Assembly: GCA_944385365.1 (NCBI GenBank)
Contig: CALWWW010000011.1
Coordinates: 1-63,091 of the forward strand
DNA: 63,091 bases
Source of the DNA: an uncultured Oscillospiraceae bacterium
GTDB taxonomy: Bacteria; Bacillota; Clostridia; Oscillospirales; Oscillospiraceae
Reading direction: 5' to 3'
Shown here: positions 32,821-41,599 of the stretch, in pieces
Position numbering within the stretch: position 1 is the stretch's first letter
Layout: every line of letters begins with the position of its first letter
The notes under the pieces: generated by a model
What the model was told of the DNA's origin: nothing
Database searches by the model: none
The model's input: only the letters and a program-made list of their open reading frames with translations
Made by a program: the position numbers and the translations under genes

Positions 32821-33252
32821 TCAGTGTTCCTCCAGTTCCGATGCAATGGTCTGGTCCACCAGATCGCGCAGGGTGACGCTTTCCAGATAGTCGTCGATCA
32901 GATGATCCAGATGGAGCCACAGGGGCAGCGTCTCGCAGCGGGTGGCGCGGCTGCACGTGCAGCGGCGGTTTTCCAGACAGGCCACCGGTGACAGAGAACC
33001 CTCCGTCAGCTTCAGGATAGACCCCACCGTGTATTCCTCCGGCTTGCGGGACAGGCGGTAGCCGCCGGACTTGCCGCGGGTACTGTTGACAAACCCCGCC
33101 TTGTTGAGCACGGAGACAATCAGCTCCAGGTACTTGGCCGAAACCTCCTGCCGTTCTGCAATATCCCGCAGAGAAACGGCGTCCTCGCCCGGATGCTGGG
33201 CCAGATCGATCATAATGCGCAGGGCATAACGGCCTTTGGTGGATATCTTCAT
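32821..33252 (-). CDS. Rrf2-family regulator (IscR-like)
   Basis: Winged-helix regulator of 143 residues: MKISTKGRYALRIMIDLA, SLRDIAERQEVSAKYLELIV and STRGKSGGYRLSRKPEEYTVGSI. The wing region has ACLENRRCTCSRATRCETLPLW, with Cys spaced as expected for Fe-S ligation in IscR-type members. The start at 33252 follows GGGAGGTG. It stands alone, 2.2 kb from nifS-nifU, whose promoter has a partly similar site, so it may control Fe-S or cysteine genes. Confidence 0.9.
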   Translation of the reverse strand: MKISTKGRYALRIMIDLAQHPGEDAVSLRDIAERQEVSAKYLELIVSVLNKAGFVNSTRGKSGGYRLSRKPEEYTVGSILKLTEGSLSPVACLENRRCTCSRATRCETLPLWLHLDHLIDDYLESVTLRDLVDQTIASELEEH

Positions 33253-33277
33253 GGTCAACACCTCCCAAGTTATCCCC

Positions 33278-33306
33278 ATTATACAATAGGAATGCTCGGT
33301 TCGCAA
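33278..33306 (-). promoter_or_regulatory. Promoter of Rrf2 gene
   Basis: TTGCGA (33301-33306) and TATAAT (33278-33283) on the minus strand with 17 bp spacer. The spacer contains CGAGCATTCCTA, partly like the CGAGTTCCTA upstream of nifS. Confidence 0.7.
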
Positions 33307-33356
33307 GTGGTAGCTATAAAATTACCTATGTTTTGCATATGTTTTTTCCTATGGAT

Positions 33357-34046
33357 CTAGTCCCGATGGACCGAATCATAGCCGCGGCCCTCCCGATACG
33401 CCGTCATGATATCCTTGAAAATCTCACCGCAGGAGGGCGGCGTCCAGGTGATGGCGTTGGCGCCCGCCTCGATGGTCCGGCGGATGGAGTCCTCCTGGGC
33501 GCCGCCGGTGGCAATGATGGGCACATAGGGGAACCGTTCCCGGATGGTGCGGACCACCTCCGGTGTATGGGCGGCGGCGGAGACGTTGAAAATGCTGGCG
33601 CCGGCCTCCATGCGGCCCTCGAAATCCTCGTCGGCCCGGGCCACGGTGACCACCACGGGAATGTCGATGGTCTGGGCCGCCTCGGCAATGACCTGATTGG
33701 TGGTTGGCGCGTTGACCACCACGCCCATGGCCCCCTGCATTTCGGCGAACATGGCCAGGTTCACCACTCTGGGGCCCTGGGTCAGGCCGCCGCCCACGCC
33801 CACAAACACCGGAATATCGGCAGCCAGCATCAGCGCCTGGGTGATGATGGGCTGGGGCGTAAAGGGATAGACGGCAATGACGGCGTCGGCGTTGACATTG
33901 CGGATGATGCTGACGTCGGTGGTGAAGACCAGGGACTTGATCCGCTTGCCGAAGACCAGAATGCCGGAGCAGTCGCGAATGCACTCGGGCACCTTGAGGG
34001 TCACGCGGCGCAGAGCGCCCTCCACCGGTGTGGGAAATGTTTTCAT
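33357..34046 (-). CDS. Beta/alpha-barrel protein of unknown function
   Basis: Conserved Clostridia protein of 229 residues with a TIM-barrel-like pattern of short hydrophobic strands: SLVFTTDVSIIRN, ADAVIAVYPFTPQPIITQALMLAADIPVFVGVGGGLTQG, GVVVNAPT, IPVVVTVA, SIFNVSAAA, IIATGGAQED and NAITWTPPS. Gly-rich loops after strands resemble phosphate-binding sites. Automatic annotation usually says only hydrolase. The minus-strand -10 TATAAT at about 34094-34099 precedes it; no clear -35. Confidence 0.75.
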   Translation of the reverse strand: MKTFPTPVEGALRRVTLKVPECIRDCSGILVFGKRIKSLVFTTDVSIIRNVNADAVIAVYPFTPQPIITQALMLAADIPVFVGVGGGLTQGPRVVNLAMFAEMQGAMGVVVNAPTTNQVIAEAAQTIDIPVVVTVARADEDFEGRMEAGASIFNVSAAAHTPEVVRTIRERFPYVPIIATGGAQEDSIRRTIEAGANAITWTPPSCGEIFKDIMTAYREGRGYDSVHRD

Positions 34047-34170
34047 GGTTGCTCACCCTTTCCGGATCACGCTGTACAGCTGTGAGTTTTTCTTATTATA
34101 TCACAGAATTTTTGCGAGGATATTGCAAAATTGTGAAGTTTTTCTCCCGCATTTCTTCCCGCTGCCGCCC

Positions 34171-34199
34171 TTGCAAACGCCGCGGAAAACTGGTAAAAT
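34171..34199 (+). promoter_or_regulatory. Promoter of miaB-mutS operon
   Basis: TTGCAA (34171-34176) and TAAAAT (34194-34199), spacer 17 bp, about 38 bp before miaB. Confidence 0.7.
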
Positions 34200-34236
34200 A
34201 AAATGATATTTTGAACGATAATGGGAGGATACCCCC

Positions 34237-35640
34237 TTGGAACGTAAGACCACTGTGATCTCATCGGAACAGCTGCGCCAGCAGCAGGACTTCTGCGGCC
34301 GCATCCGGCAGCGCTGGGAATCTTCCGGCGTTGTGCCCACGGCCTTTGTGGACACCTACGGCTGTCAGCAGAACGAAGCCGATTCCGAACGCATCCGCGG
34401 TATGCTGGAGCAATGCGGCTACACCATGCAGGACAGCGAGGAAGGGGCCGACGTCATTGTCATCAACACCTGCGCCGTCCGGGAACACGCCGAGCAGCGG
34501 GTTCTGGGCAACGTGGGCGCGCTGGTCCACACCAAGCGCCGCCATCCGGGCCAGAAGATTTTCCTCTGCGGCTGCATGATGGGCGAGCCCGCCGTGGCGG
34601 AAAAAATCCGCAAGAGCTACGTCCATGTGGACGGCGTCTTTTCCACCCATCACCTGTGGGAGTTCCCCTCCCTGCTGTACCGGGTCCTGGACACCGGAAA
34701 ACGGGTCTTTGCCACGGAGGACGAGGCCGGTTCCATTGCCGAGGGTCTGCCGGTGGTGCGTTCCAGCGCCTTCAAAGCCTGGGTCAGCATCATGTACGGC
34801 TGCAACAACTTCTGTACCTATTGCATCGTGCCCTATGTCCGGGGCCGGGAGCGGAGCCGCAAGCCCGAGGACGTCATTGCCGAGGTGAAGGAGCTGGTGG
34901 AAAACGGCTGCCGGGATATCACCCTGTTGGGCCAGAACGTCAACTCCTACGGCAAGGACCTCGACTGCGGCGTGGACTTCGCGGACCTGCTGGCGGAATT
35001 GGCCCAGCTGCCCGGCGAATTCCTGCTGCGGTTCATGACCAGCCACCCCAAGGACGCCACAAAAAAGCTGTTTGACACCATGGCCAAGTATCCCAAAATC
35101 GCCCGCCATATCCATTTGCCCTTCCAGGCGGGCAATGACCGGGTCCTCAAGGAGATGAACCGCCGCTATACGGCGGCGCAGTATCTGGAACTGGTGGATT
35201 ACGCCCGCTCCGTCATGCCCGATATCGTTTTGACCTCCGACGTCATTGTGGGATTCCCCGGCGAGACCGACGAGGAATTTGAAGATACGCTGAAATTGGT
35301 GGAACGCGTCCGGTACGACGCCCTGTTTACCTTTATCTATTCGCCCCGCACCGGCACCCCGGCAGCAGAGATGCCCGACCCGGCCACCCGTCAGGAGAAG
35401 CTGGCCCGGTTTGACCGGCTGTGCGCAGCTCAGAACCGCATTTCCGAGGAGAAGCATCAGGACTATGTTGGTAAGACCGTCCGGGTCCTGGTGGACGGCG
35501 TCGATGACGGCGTTTTGACGGCCCGTACCGGCGGCAACCGCCTGGTCCGCCTGGAAAACGGCACCGAGGACCTCATCGGCCAGTATGTTGATGCCACCAT
35601 CACCGGCGCCAATACCTGGTCCCTCCTGGGAAAGCTGTAA
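34237..35640 (+). CDS. miaB: tRNA-2-methylthio-N6-dimethylallyladenosine synthase
   Basis: Radical SAM methylthiotransferase acting on A37 of tRNA, 467 residues. The N-terminal domain has the three cluster Cys in YGCQQNEAD, NTCAVREHAE and LCGCMMG; the radical SAM motif is YGCNNFCTYCIVP; the C-terminal TRAM domain covers about 395-467. It starts at TTG 34237, seven bases after GGGAGGA; no ATG is better placed. It and miaA downstream act in the same modification. Separated from mutS by a REP pair. Confidence 0.97.
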   Translation: MERKTTVISSEQLRQQQDFCGRIRQRWESSGVVPTAFVDTYGCQQNEADSERIRGMLEQCGYTMQDSEEGADVIVINTCAVREHAEQRVLGNVGALVHTKRRHPGQKIFLCGCMMGEPAVAEKIRKSYVHVDGVFSTHHLWEFPSLLYRVLDTGKRVFATEDEAGSIAEGLPVVRSSAFKAWVSIMYGCNNFCTYCIVPYVRGRERSRKPEDVIAEVKELVENGCRDITLLGQNVNSYGKDLDCGVDFADLLAELAQLPGEFLLRFMTSHPKDATKKLFDTMAKYPKIARHIHLPFQAGNDRVLKEMNRRYTAAQYLELVDYARSVMPDIVLTSDVIVGFPGETDEEFEDTLKLVERVRYDALFTFIYSPRTGTPAAEMPDPATRQEKLARFDRLCAAQNRISEEKHQDYVGKTVRVLVDGVDDGVLTARTGGNRLVRLENGTEDLIGQYVDATITGANTWSLLGKL

Positions 35641-35657
35641 GATTCCGACCACATTGT

Positions 35658-35731
35658 GTAGGGCGGGGGCTTGCCCCCCGCCGCAATGGGTAACCCATAC
35701 CGAACACGGCGGGGGCAAGCCCCCGCCCTAC
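35658..35731. repeat. Inverted REP pair between miaB and mutS
   Basis: Forward unit 35658-35682 (GTAG foot; stem with one extra C) and reverse unit 35708-35731 (ending CTAC) face each other across a 25 nt spacer that itself has a palindrome ATGGGT-A-ACCCAT. This resembles a paired-REP (BIME-like) arrangement. Confidence 0.85.
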
Positions 35732-35789
35732 GTTGTACCGCATACAATACCGTTTGCAACGATTCCATCCAAACAAAGGAGGCCGCTAC

Positions 35790-38417
35790 ATGGCCCAGCA
35801 GCAACTGACCCCCATGATGCAGCAATACCGGCAGATCAAAAACGATCATCCGGACTGCATTCTCTTTTTCCGCCTCGGCGACTTCTATGAGATGTTCGAC
35901 GAAGATGCCCGCACCGCTGCCCGGGAACTGGACCTGACCCTCACCAGCCGAGACCGCACCAAGGCCAAGGACGATCCCAACCGGATTCCCATGTGCGGCA
36001 TTCCCTACCACTCCAGCGAGGGCTATATTGCCCGTCTGGTGGCCAAGGGCTACAAGGTGGCCATCTGTGAACAGATGGAAGACCCGGCCACGGCCAAAGG
36101 TCTGGTCAAACGGGACATCACCCGCATTGTCACCCCCGGCACCGTCACCGAAAGCTCCATGCTGGACGAGCGGCGCAACAACTATTTTGCCTGTGCCTAT
36201 GGCCGGGACGGCATCTTCGGCCTGTGCTTCTGCGACGTGTCCACGGGCTCCTTTTACGCCACCTGTCTCTCCGGCCCCCATGCCGTGGAGCAGACCATCA
36301 ACGAGCTGGCCCGCTTCTCCCCCTCCGAATTGCTGCTGGGCGGCGAGGCCGATGATGTGACGCTGCTGCCCGAAGCCCTGAAAAGCCGTCTGCACTGCTG
36401 TGTGGACCGGGGCGACGACGCCCTCTTCGCCCTGGACGCCGCCACCGCTGTGGTGGAACAGCAGTTCCGGCAGAGTTTGGCTGCGCTGGGTCTGGAAGCT
36501 GTCCCCGCGGTGGTCTGTGCCGCCGGCGCCCTGCTGGCCACCCTCCACCGGGTACAGAAGTCGGAGCTGGGCCACATTCGGGCCATGGATTACTATCTGT
36601 CGGGCCGGTTCCTGGAACTGGACCTGACGGCCATTCGCAATCTGGAATTGACCGAGACGCTGCGTTCTAAGGAAAAGCGGGGCAGTCTCCTGTGGGTCCT
36701 CGATAAAACCGTCACCGCCCTGGGCGGACGGCTCCTGCGGAGCTGGTTGGAGAAACCCCTCCTGTCCCCGGCCCTCATCGGCAAACGGCTGTCCGCCGTG
36801 GAAGAACTGGTACAGAAAACCGTGGACCGGGAAGAGCTGCGGCAGCTTTTGAGGGAGGTCTCCGATTTTGAACGGGTCATGGCCCGCATTGTCAACGGCA
36901 CGGCCAACGGCCGGGATTTGCTGTCCCTGTCCAATGGCTGCGCCTGTCTGCCTGAATTGAAACAAGCCCTGGGCCAGCTGGATTCCTCCATGGCCCGGAC
37001 CCTGGCCGAACAGCTGGACGACCTTTCCGATTTGAAAGCCCGCATTGACCGGGCCATTGTGGACGATCCCCCCTTTACGGTCCGGGAGGGCAAGCTGATT
37101 CGCCCCGGCTACAGCGAGGAGGCCGACCGGCTGCGGGATATCCTGTCCGGCGGCAACGGAGCCATGGCCGAAATCGAGGCACGGGAAAAGGAATTGACGG
37201 GCATCAAGACGCTGAAAGTGGGCTACAACCGGGTATTCGGCTACTATATCGAAATTTCCAAGAGCCTCAGCGAACAGGCCCCGGCCCACTACATCCGCAA
37301 GCAGACTTTGACCAACTGCGAGCGCTACATCACCCCCGAATTAAAGGAACTGGAAAATACCATTCTCACGGCCAAGGACCGCATCACCTCCCTGGAATAT
37401 GAGTTGTTCAACGAGGTCCGGGAGTGGCTGGCGGGACAGGCCGACCGGGTGCGGCTGACGGCGGGAGCCGTGGCCACCGCCGATGTGCTGTCCAACCTGG
37501 CCCATGTGGCCGTCCACAACCACTATTGCCGCCCCGAAGTGGACCTGTCCGGCGAAATTGTCATCAAGGACGGACGCCATCCGGTGGTGGAGCAGATGCT
37601 GGAGGGCAGTCTCTTCGTGGCCAACGACACCACTCTGGGCGTCGGCGGCGACAATGTGGCCATACTCACCGGCCCCAATATGGCCGGTAAATCCACCTAT
37701 ATGCGTCAGGTGGCCCTCATGGTCCTCATGGCCCAGATGGGCAGCTTTGTTCCAGCCAAATCGGCCCGCATCGGCATTGTGGACCGGCTGTTTACCCGGA
37801 TCGGCGCGTCGGATGATCTGTCCTCAGGCCAGTCCACCTTTATGGTGGAAATGACGGAGGTAGCCGAGATTCTCCGCAACGCCACGCCCCGCTCCCTGCT
37901 GATTCTCGATGAAATCGGCCGGGGTACCTCCACCTTTGACGGCATGGCCATCGCCCGGGCCGTTTTGGAGCACACGGCGGACCGGAAGAAGCTGGGGGCA
38001 AAAACCCTGTTCGCCACCCATTACCACGAGTTGACCGTCATGGAACAGGAGCTCCAGGGCGTGAAAAACTACAATATCGCCGTGAAGAAGAAGCAGGACG
38101 AAGTGATTTTCCTGCGGAAAATCGTCCCCGGCGGGGCCGACGACTCCTTCGGCGTGGACGTAGCCAAAATGGCGGGGCTGCCCGACTCGGTGATCCGCCG
38201 GGCCCGGCAGCTGCTGCACCAGCTGGAAGCCGGCGACGGCGCGCCGTCTCCCGCTCCCGCCGCCGCGCCGTCCATGGACGATCAGGTGTCTTTGATGGAC
38301 ATGACCGGCAGCGAGCTGCGGCAAAAGCTCCAGGCCATGACCGTGGAGACCATGACCCCCATTGAAGCCCTCAACGCCCTGTACCAGCTGAAGCAGCTGG
38401 CCGACAAGGGCGTATAA
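35790..38417 (+). CDS. mutS: DNA mismatch repair protein MutS
   Basis: Mismatch recognition ATPase, 875 residues. The N-terminal mismatch-binding domain has RLGDFYEMF (Phe-x-Glu wedge); connector, lever and clamp domains follow; the ATPase has Walker A GPNMAGKSTYM, LSSGQSTFMVEM and Walker B LILDEIGRGTSTFDG. A Pro/Ala-rich linker precedes the C-terminal dimer helix (ELRQKLQAMTVETMTPIEALNALYQL). The start at 35790 follows AAAGGAGG. It is co-directional with mutL, 0.75 kb downstream. Confidence 0.98.
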   Translation: MAQQQLTPMMQQYRQIKNDHPDCILFFRLGDFYEMFDEDARTAARELDLTLTSRDRTKAKDDPNRIPMCGIPYHSSEGYIARLVAKGYKVAICEQMEDPATAKGLVKRDITRIVTPGTVTESSMLDERRNNYFACAYGRDGIFGLCFCDVSTGSFYATCLSGPHAVEQTINELARFSPSELLLGGEADDVTLLPEALKSRLHCCVDRGDDALFALDAATAVVEQQFRQSLAALGLEAVPAVVCAAGALLATLHRVQKSELGHIRAMDYYLSGRFLELDLTAIRNLELTETLRSKEKRGSLLWVLDKTVTALGGRLLRSWLEKPLLSPALIGKRLSAVEELVQKTVDREELRQLLREVSDFERVMARIVNGTANGRDLLSLSNGCACLPELKQALGQLDSSMARTLAEQLDDLSDLKARIDRAIVDDPPFTVREGKLIRPGYSEEADRLRDILSGGNGAMAEIEAREKELTGIKTLKVGYNRVFGYYIEISKSLSEQAPAHYIRKQTLTNCERYITPELKELENTILTAKDRITSLEYELFNEVREWLAGQADRVRLTAGAVATADVLSNLAHVAVHNHYCRPEVDLSGEIVIKDGRHPVVEQMLEGSLFVANDTTLGVGGDNVAILTGPNMAGKSTYMRQVALMVLMAQMGSFVPAKSARIGIVDRLFTRIGASDDLSSGQSTFMVEMTEVAEILRNATPRSLLILDEIGRGTSTFDGMAIARAVLEHTADRKKLGAKTLFATHYHELTVMEQELQGVKNYNIAVKKKQDEVIFLRKIVPGGADDSFGVDVAKMAGLPDSVIRRARQLLHQLEAGDGAPSPAPAAAPSMDDQVSLMDMTGSELRQKLQAMTVETMTPIEALNALYQLKQLADKGV

Positions 38418-38436
38418 CAGAAGAAAGGAATCCTCT

Positions 38437-39156
38437 ATGGCAGTGATGAAACGCAGCGTTCCCGGCCCCTCCATGACCCGGACCGAGCTGATATGCGGTA
38501 TCATTTATCTTCCCATCTATATCATCGGCCTGTCCTTCGGTCTGAATCTGGTGTTCGGCCTGCTGGACGTTCACCCCTCGGACGTGACGGCCAACCTGTG
38601 GTATTTTGCGCTGAATTTCCTCTTTTTGGCCCTGATTTTTCGCCGGTGGCTCCTGGCCTCCCTCCCCACGGGACGGTGGAAGTTCTGGCCGTTTTTGCAG
38701 GCCGTGGTCCTGGGCTTTGCGCTGTATTACGCGTTGTCGTGGCTCCAGGGTGTGATCTATGCGCTGTTTTCCCTCTCGCCGTCCAGCCCCAACGACACTT
38801 ACGTGGACAGTCTGGTCAACGCGAAATTTACGGCCATGGCCATCTCCATTGTGGTGCTGGGGCCCTTTGCGGAAGAAATCCTCTTCCGGGGCGTGATCTT
38901 CGGCAATCTGCGCCGTCTCCATCCGCTGGCGGCCTATATCGTCTCTGTGGTCCTCTTTGCGGCCATCCATGTGGTGAGCTATATCCCCCAAATTGGTTGG
39001 AGCGCCGCGCTGCTGTCGGCCATCGGGTATTTCCCCGGCGGCATTGCCTTGGCCTGGACCTATTCCAAGGCGGATTCCATCTGGGCCTCCATGACGCTCC
39101 ATGCCATTCTCAACGGCATCGGTGTGGGACTACTGCAACTGGAAGGATTGGGTTGA
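38437..39156 (+). CDS. CPBP-family intramembrane metalloprotease
   Basis: Membrane protein of 239 residues with about seven membrane segments. The Abi/CAAX motifs are present: EEILFRGVIFGNLRR (EExxxR), FAAIHVV and the last-helix LHAILNGIG. Such proteins process prenylated or signal-bearing peptides, or confer bacteriocin self-immunity in other genomes. Wedged between mutS and mutL; AAGAAAGGA precedes its start. Confidence 0.9.
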   Translation: MAVMKRSVPGPSMTRTELICGIIYLPIYIIGLSFGLNLVFGLLDVHPSDVTANLWYFALNFLFLALIFRRWLLASLPTGRWKFWPFLQAVVLGFALYYALSWLQGVIYALFSLSPSSPNDTYVDSLVNAKFTAMAISIVVLGPFAEEILFRGVIFGNLRRLHPLAAYIVSVVLFAAIHVVSYIPQIGWSAALLSAIGYFPGGIALAWTYSKADSIWASMTLHAILNGIGVGLLQLEGLG

Positions 39157-39160
39157 TTCT

Positions 39161-41098
39161 ATGGCAGTCATTCAACAGCTGTCGGCCCATGTGGCCGACC
39201 TCATTGCCGCCGGTGAGGTGGTGGAGCGTCCGGCCAGCGTCGTCAAGGAACTGCTGGAAAACGCCGTGGACGCCGGGGCCAAACACATTACGGTGGAGAT
39301 TCAGAACGGCGGCATGACCTTTCTGCGGGTCACCGACGACGGCTGCGGCATGGGCCCCGACGACGCGGAGACGGCCTTCCTCCGCCACGCCACCAGCAAG
39401 CTGCGCTGCGCTGACGATCTGGCGTCCATTGTGACCATGGGATTCCGGGGTGAAGCCTTGGCGGCCATTGCCAGCGTCAGCCGTATCGACCTTTTGACCC
39501 GGCTCACCGGGGCGGCCTCCGGTACGGCCCTCCATCTGGAGGGTGGACAGGTCACGGAACACACCGAGGCCGGATGCCCCGACGGCACCACCATTCTCGT
39601 CCGGGACCTCTTCTACAACACCCCCGCCCGGATGAAATTTATGAAATCCGACGCCACCGAAAGCTCCCATGTCTTTGCCGCCGTCCAGCGGCAGGCCCTT
39701 TCCCATCCCGACGTGGCCATCCGCTTTTTGAAAGACGGCCAGGAGCTGCTCAGCACCCCCGGCGACGGGGAACTTCGCAGCGCCATCTATTGCGTCTACG
39801 GGCGGCAGTTTTCCGCTGGTCTGGTGCCGGTGGAAAGCCATTGGGAGCACTATACCCTCCGGGGCTTCGTGGGCAAGCCCACGGCCACTCGTGGCAACCG
39901 GTCGGGCCAGCACTTTTTCGTCGGCGGGCGGCCCGTCAAGTCCAAGCTGCTGACCTCGGCGCTGGAGCAGGCCTATCAGAATCAGATGATGCAGGGCCGG
40001 TTCCCCTGCTGTGTGCTCCACTTGGATTTGCCGCCCCATCTGGTGGACGTCAATGTGCATCCGGCAAAAACGGAGGTCCGGTTCCTGTCGGAACGGGCCG
40101 TCTTTGACGCCGTCCACTACGGCGTGTTGGGGGCCTTGTCCCATGCGGTGGACCGGCCCGAATTGAAATTGGCCAAGGACCCGGCGCCCACCGCCGCGCC
40201 CCAGCCGAAACCGGGCTTTTTCAAAACCATGGACTCGTCCCAGTTCCGGGAGTTTGCCCAGGCCGTGGCCGACGCCCCCAAGGTCACGCCGAACAAGGAG
40301 ACCATGACGGCGGTGTTTGCGCCCCGCACGGTGGAACCGCCGGTTCCCCCTGTGGCCCCTGTAACACCGGAGGCCCCGGTCGTTGTCCCCTCGGATACCC
40401 AAGATAAGGAACGGCTGGACTTTCTGCCCACGGAAGCAGAAATGCTCTCGCTGGGCTCCCCCACCAATTCGTCGGCGGCAGAAGCTGCGCCGGCAGAGCC
40501 GGAACAGCAAGCTCTTTCCATGCCGGAAGTCCCCGATTACCGCATTGTGGGGGAAGTTCTGAACACCTATATTGTCATTGAACAGAACGGAGAACTGCTG
40601 TTTCTGGACAAGCACGCCGCCCATGAACGGCTGCTGTTTGAAAAGCTGCGGGCCTCGGAGCAGCAGATCATGGGCCAGCAGCTGTTGACGCCCATTCCCG
40701 TGGAGGTCTCCCGCCAGGAGGCGGCGGCCCTGCTGGAAAACGCGGAATTGCTGGAGCAGTTTGCCTTTACGGTGGAGGAATTTGGCGACGGTGCTGTCAT
40801 GGTGCGGCAAATTCCCGCCGATCTGCCCCAGGAGCAGGCCGAAGCCACCCTGCAATCGTTGGCCACGGCATTGTCTGAGGGCCGCCGGGCAGACCCGACA
40901 GCTCTGCGGGACCATATTCTCCATTCCATTGCCTGTAAAGCGGCCATCAAGGCCGGTTGGCACACCACCGACGCCGAACTGGCCGATCTGGTGGCCCAGG
41001 TCCTGTACCGGCCCGACATCCAGCATTGTCCCCATGGCCGCCCGGTCTGCATCACCGTCACCCGCAGCCAGTTGGAACGCCGGTTTGGAAGGGGATAA
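39161..41098 (+). CDS. mutL: DNA mismatch repair endonuclease MutL
   Basis: 645 residues. The GHKL ATPase has LIAAGEVVERPASVVKELLENAVDAGA, DDGCGM, HATSKL and GFRGEALAAIASVSR; a Pro/Ala-rich linker lies at about 335-470. The C-terminal dimer/endonuclease domain has DKHAAHERLLFE (DQHAxxExxxxE type with Lys for Gln), ACKAAIKAG and CPHGRP, so nicking activity is expected as in organisms lacking MutH. It starts at 39161 just after the CPBP stop. The transposase gene follows after 2 nt. Confidence 0.96.
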   Translation: MAVIQQLSAHVADLIAAGEVVERPASVVKELLENAVDAGAKHITVEIQNGGMTFLRVTDDGCGMGPDDAETAFLRHATSKLRCADDLASIVTMGFRGEALAAIASVSRIDLLTRLTGAASGTALHLEGGQVTEHTEAGCPDGTTILVRDLFYNTPARMKFMKSDATESSHVFAAVQRQALSHPDVAIRFLKDGQELLSTPGDGELRSAIYCVYGRQFSAGLVPVESHWEHYTLRGFVGKPTATRGNRSGQHFFVGGRPVKSKLLTSALEQAYQNQMMQGRFPCCVLHLDLPPHLVDVNVHPAKTEVRFLSERAVFDAVHYGVLGALSHAVDRPELKLAKDPAPTAAPQPKPGFFKTMDSSQFREFAQAVADAPKVTPNKETMTAVFAPRTVEPPVPPVAPVTPEAPVVVPSDTQDKERLDFLPTEAEMLSLGSPTNSSAAEAAPAEPEQQALSMPEVPDYRIVGEVLNTYIVIEQNGELLFLDKHAAHERLLFEKLRASEQQIMGQQLLTPIPVEVSRQEAAALLENAELLEQFAFTVEEFGDGAVMVRQIPADLPQEQAEATLQSLATALSEGRRADPTALRDHILHSIACKAAIKAGWHTTDAELADLVAQVLYRPDIQHCPHGRPVCITVTRSQLERRFGRG

Positions 41099-41100
41099 TC

Positions 41101-41586
41101 ATGGAAAAGCGAAAGCGCCCACGATTAAAGCACTATGATTACAGCCAAGCAGGCTACTATTTTATCACCATCTCTGTTGCACAAAGGATGCCTGTTTTGT
41201 CCCGTGTAGGGCGGGGGCTTGCCCCCGCCGAACTGCCCACCGTCTCGCTGACTGCTATCGGCCATATCGCATATGTTCAGTTGATGTCCCTGCCCAAGCG
41301 GTATCCCAATTTGCGAATTGAGCGCTGCGTAATTATGCCGGATCATATTCACATGATTCTATGCTTTGAGGAGACGGCGGGGGCAAGCCCCCGCCCTACG
41401 GTTCCGGATATCATCGGTGCATACAAATCCCTGGCAACACGTGCTATCAATCAAGCAATGCACACACCGGGAAAGCAGTTTTTTCAGCCCTCTTTCTACG
41501 AACATATCATACGCTCAGAAGCATCCTATATTGAGATTTGTCGTTATTTGGATGAAAATCCACAAAAATGGCTGCTCCGTAAGTAA
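41101..41586 (+). CDS. REP-associated tyrosine transposase (RAYT) containing two REP sequences
   Basis: Y1/HUH-family single-domain nuclease of 161 residues. KRPRLKHYDYSQAGYYFITI is the family start; the metal-binding HUH motif is MPDHIHMIL (His82, His84); the catalytic Tyr is in SFYEHIIRSEASYIEICRYL (Tyr133 or Tyr143), and DENPQKW closes the domain. Codons 36-43 (VGRGLAPA) are exactly a forward REP unit and codons 92-100 (AGASPRP) contain the inverted unit, so two palindromes flank the HUH region without breaking the frame. It lies 2 nt after mutL and 13 nt before miaA, interrupting an otherwise standard operon. It is expected to recognise the GTAG foot and hairpin of REPs, as shown for the E. 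coli relative; activity here is inferred. Confidence 0.9.
   Translation: MEKRKRPRLKHYDYSQAGYYFITISVAQRMPVLSRVGRGLAPAELPTVSLTAIGHIAYVQLMSLPKRYPNLRIERCVIMPDHIHMILCFEETAGASPRPTVPDIIGAYKSLATRAINQAMHTPGKQFFQPSFYEHIIRSEASYIEICRYLDENPQKWLLRK
41206..41229 (+). repeat. REP palindrome inside the RAYT gene (forward)
   Basis: GTAG foot, then GGCGGGGGC-TT-GCCCCCGCC. 24 nt long, hence eight in-frame codons. Identical to the unit at 28457. Confidence 0.9.
41376..41399 (-). repeat. REP palindrome inside the RAYT gene (reverse)
   Basis: Exact reverse complement of the unit at 41206-41229, ending in CTAC. The pair encloses the 146 nt that encode the HUH motif. Confidence 0.9.
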
Positions 41587-41599
41587 GGAGGAACGCCCT

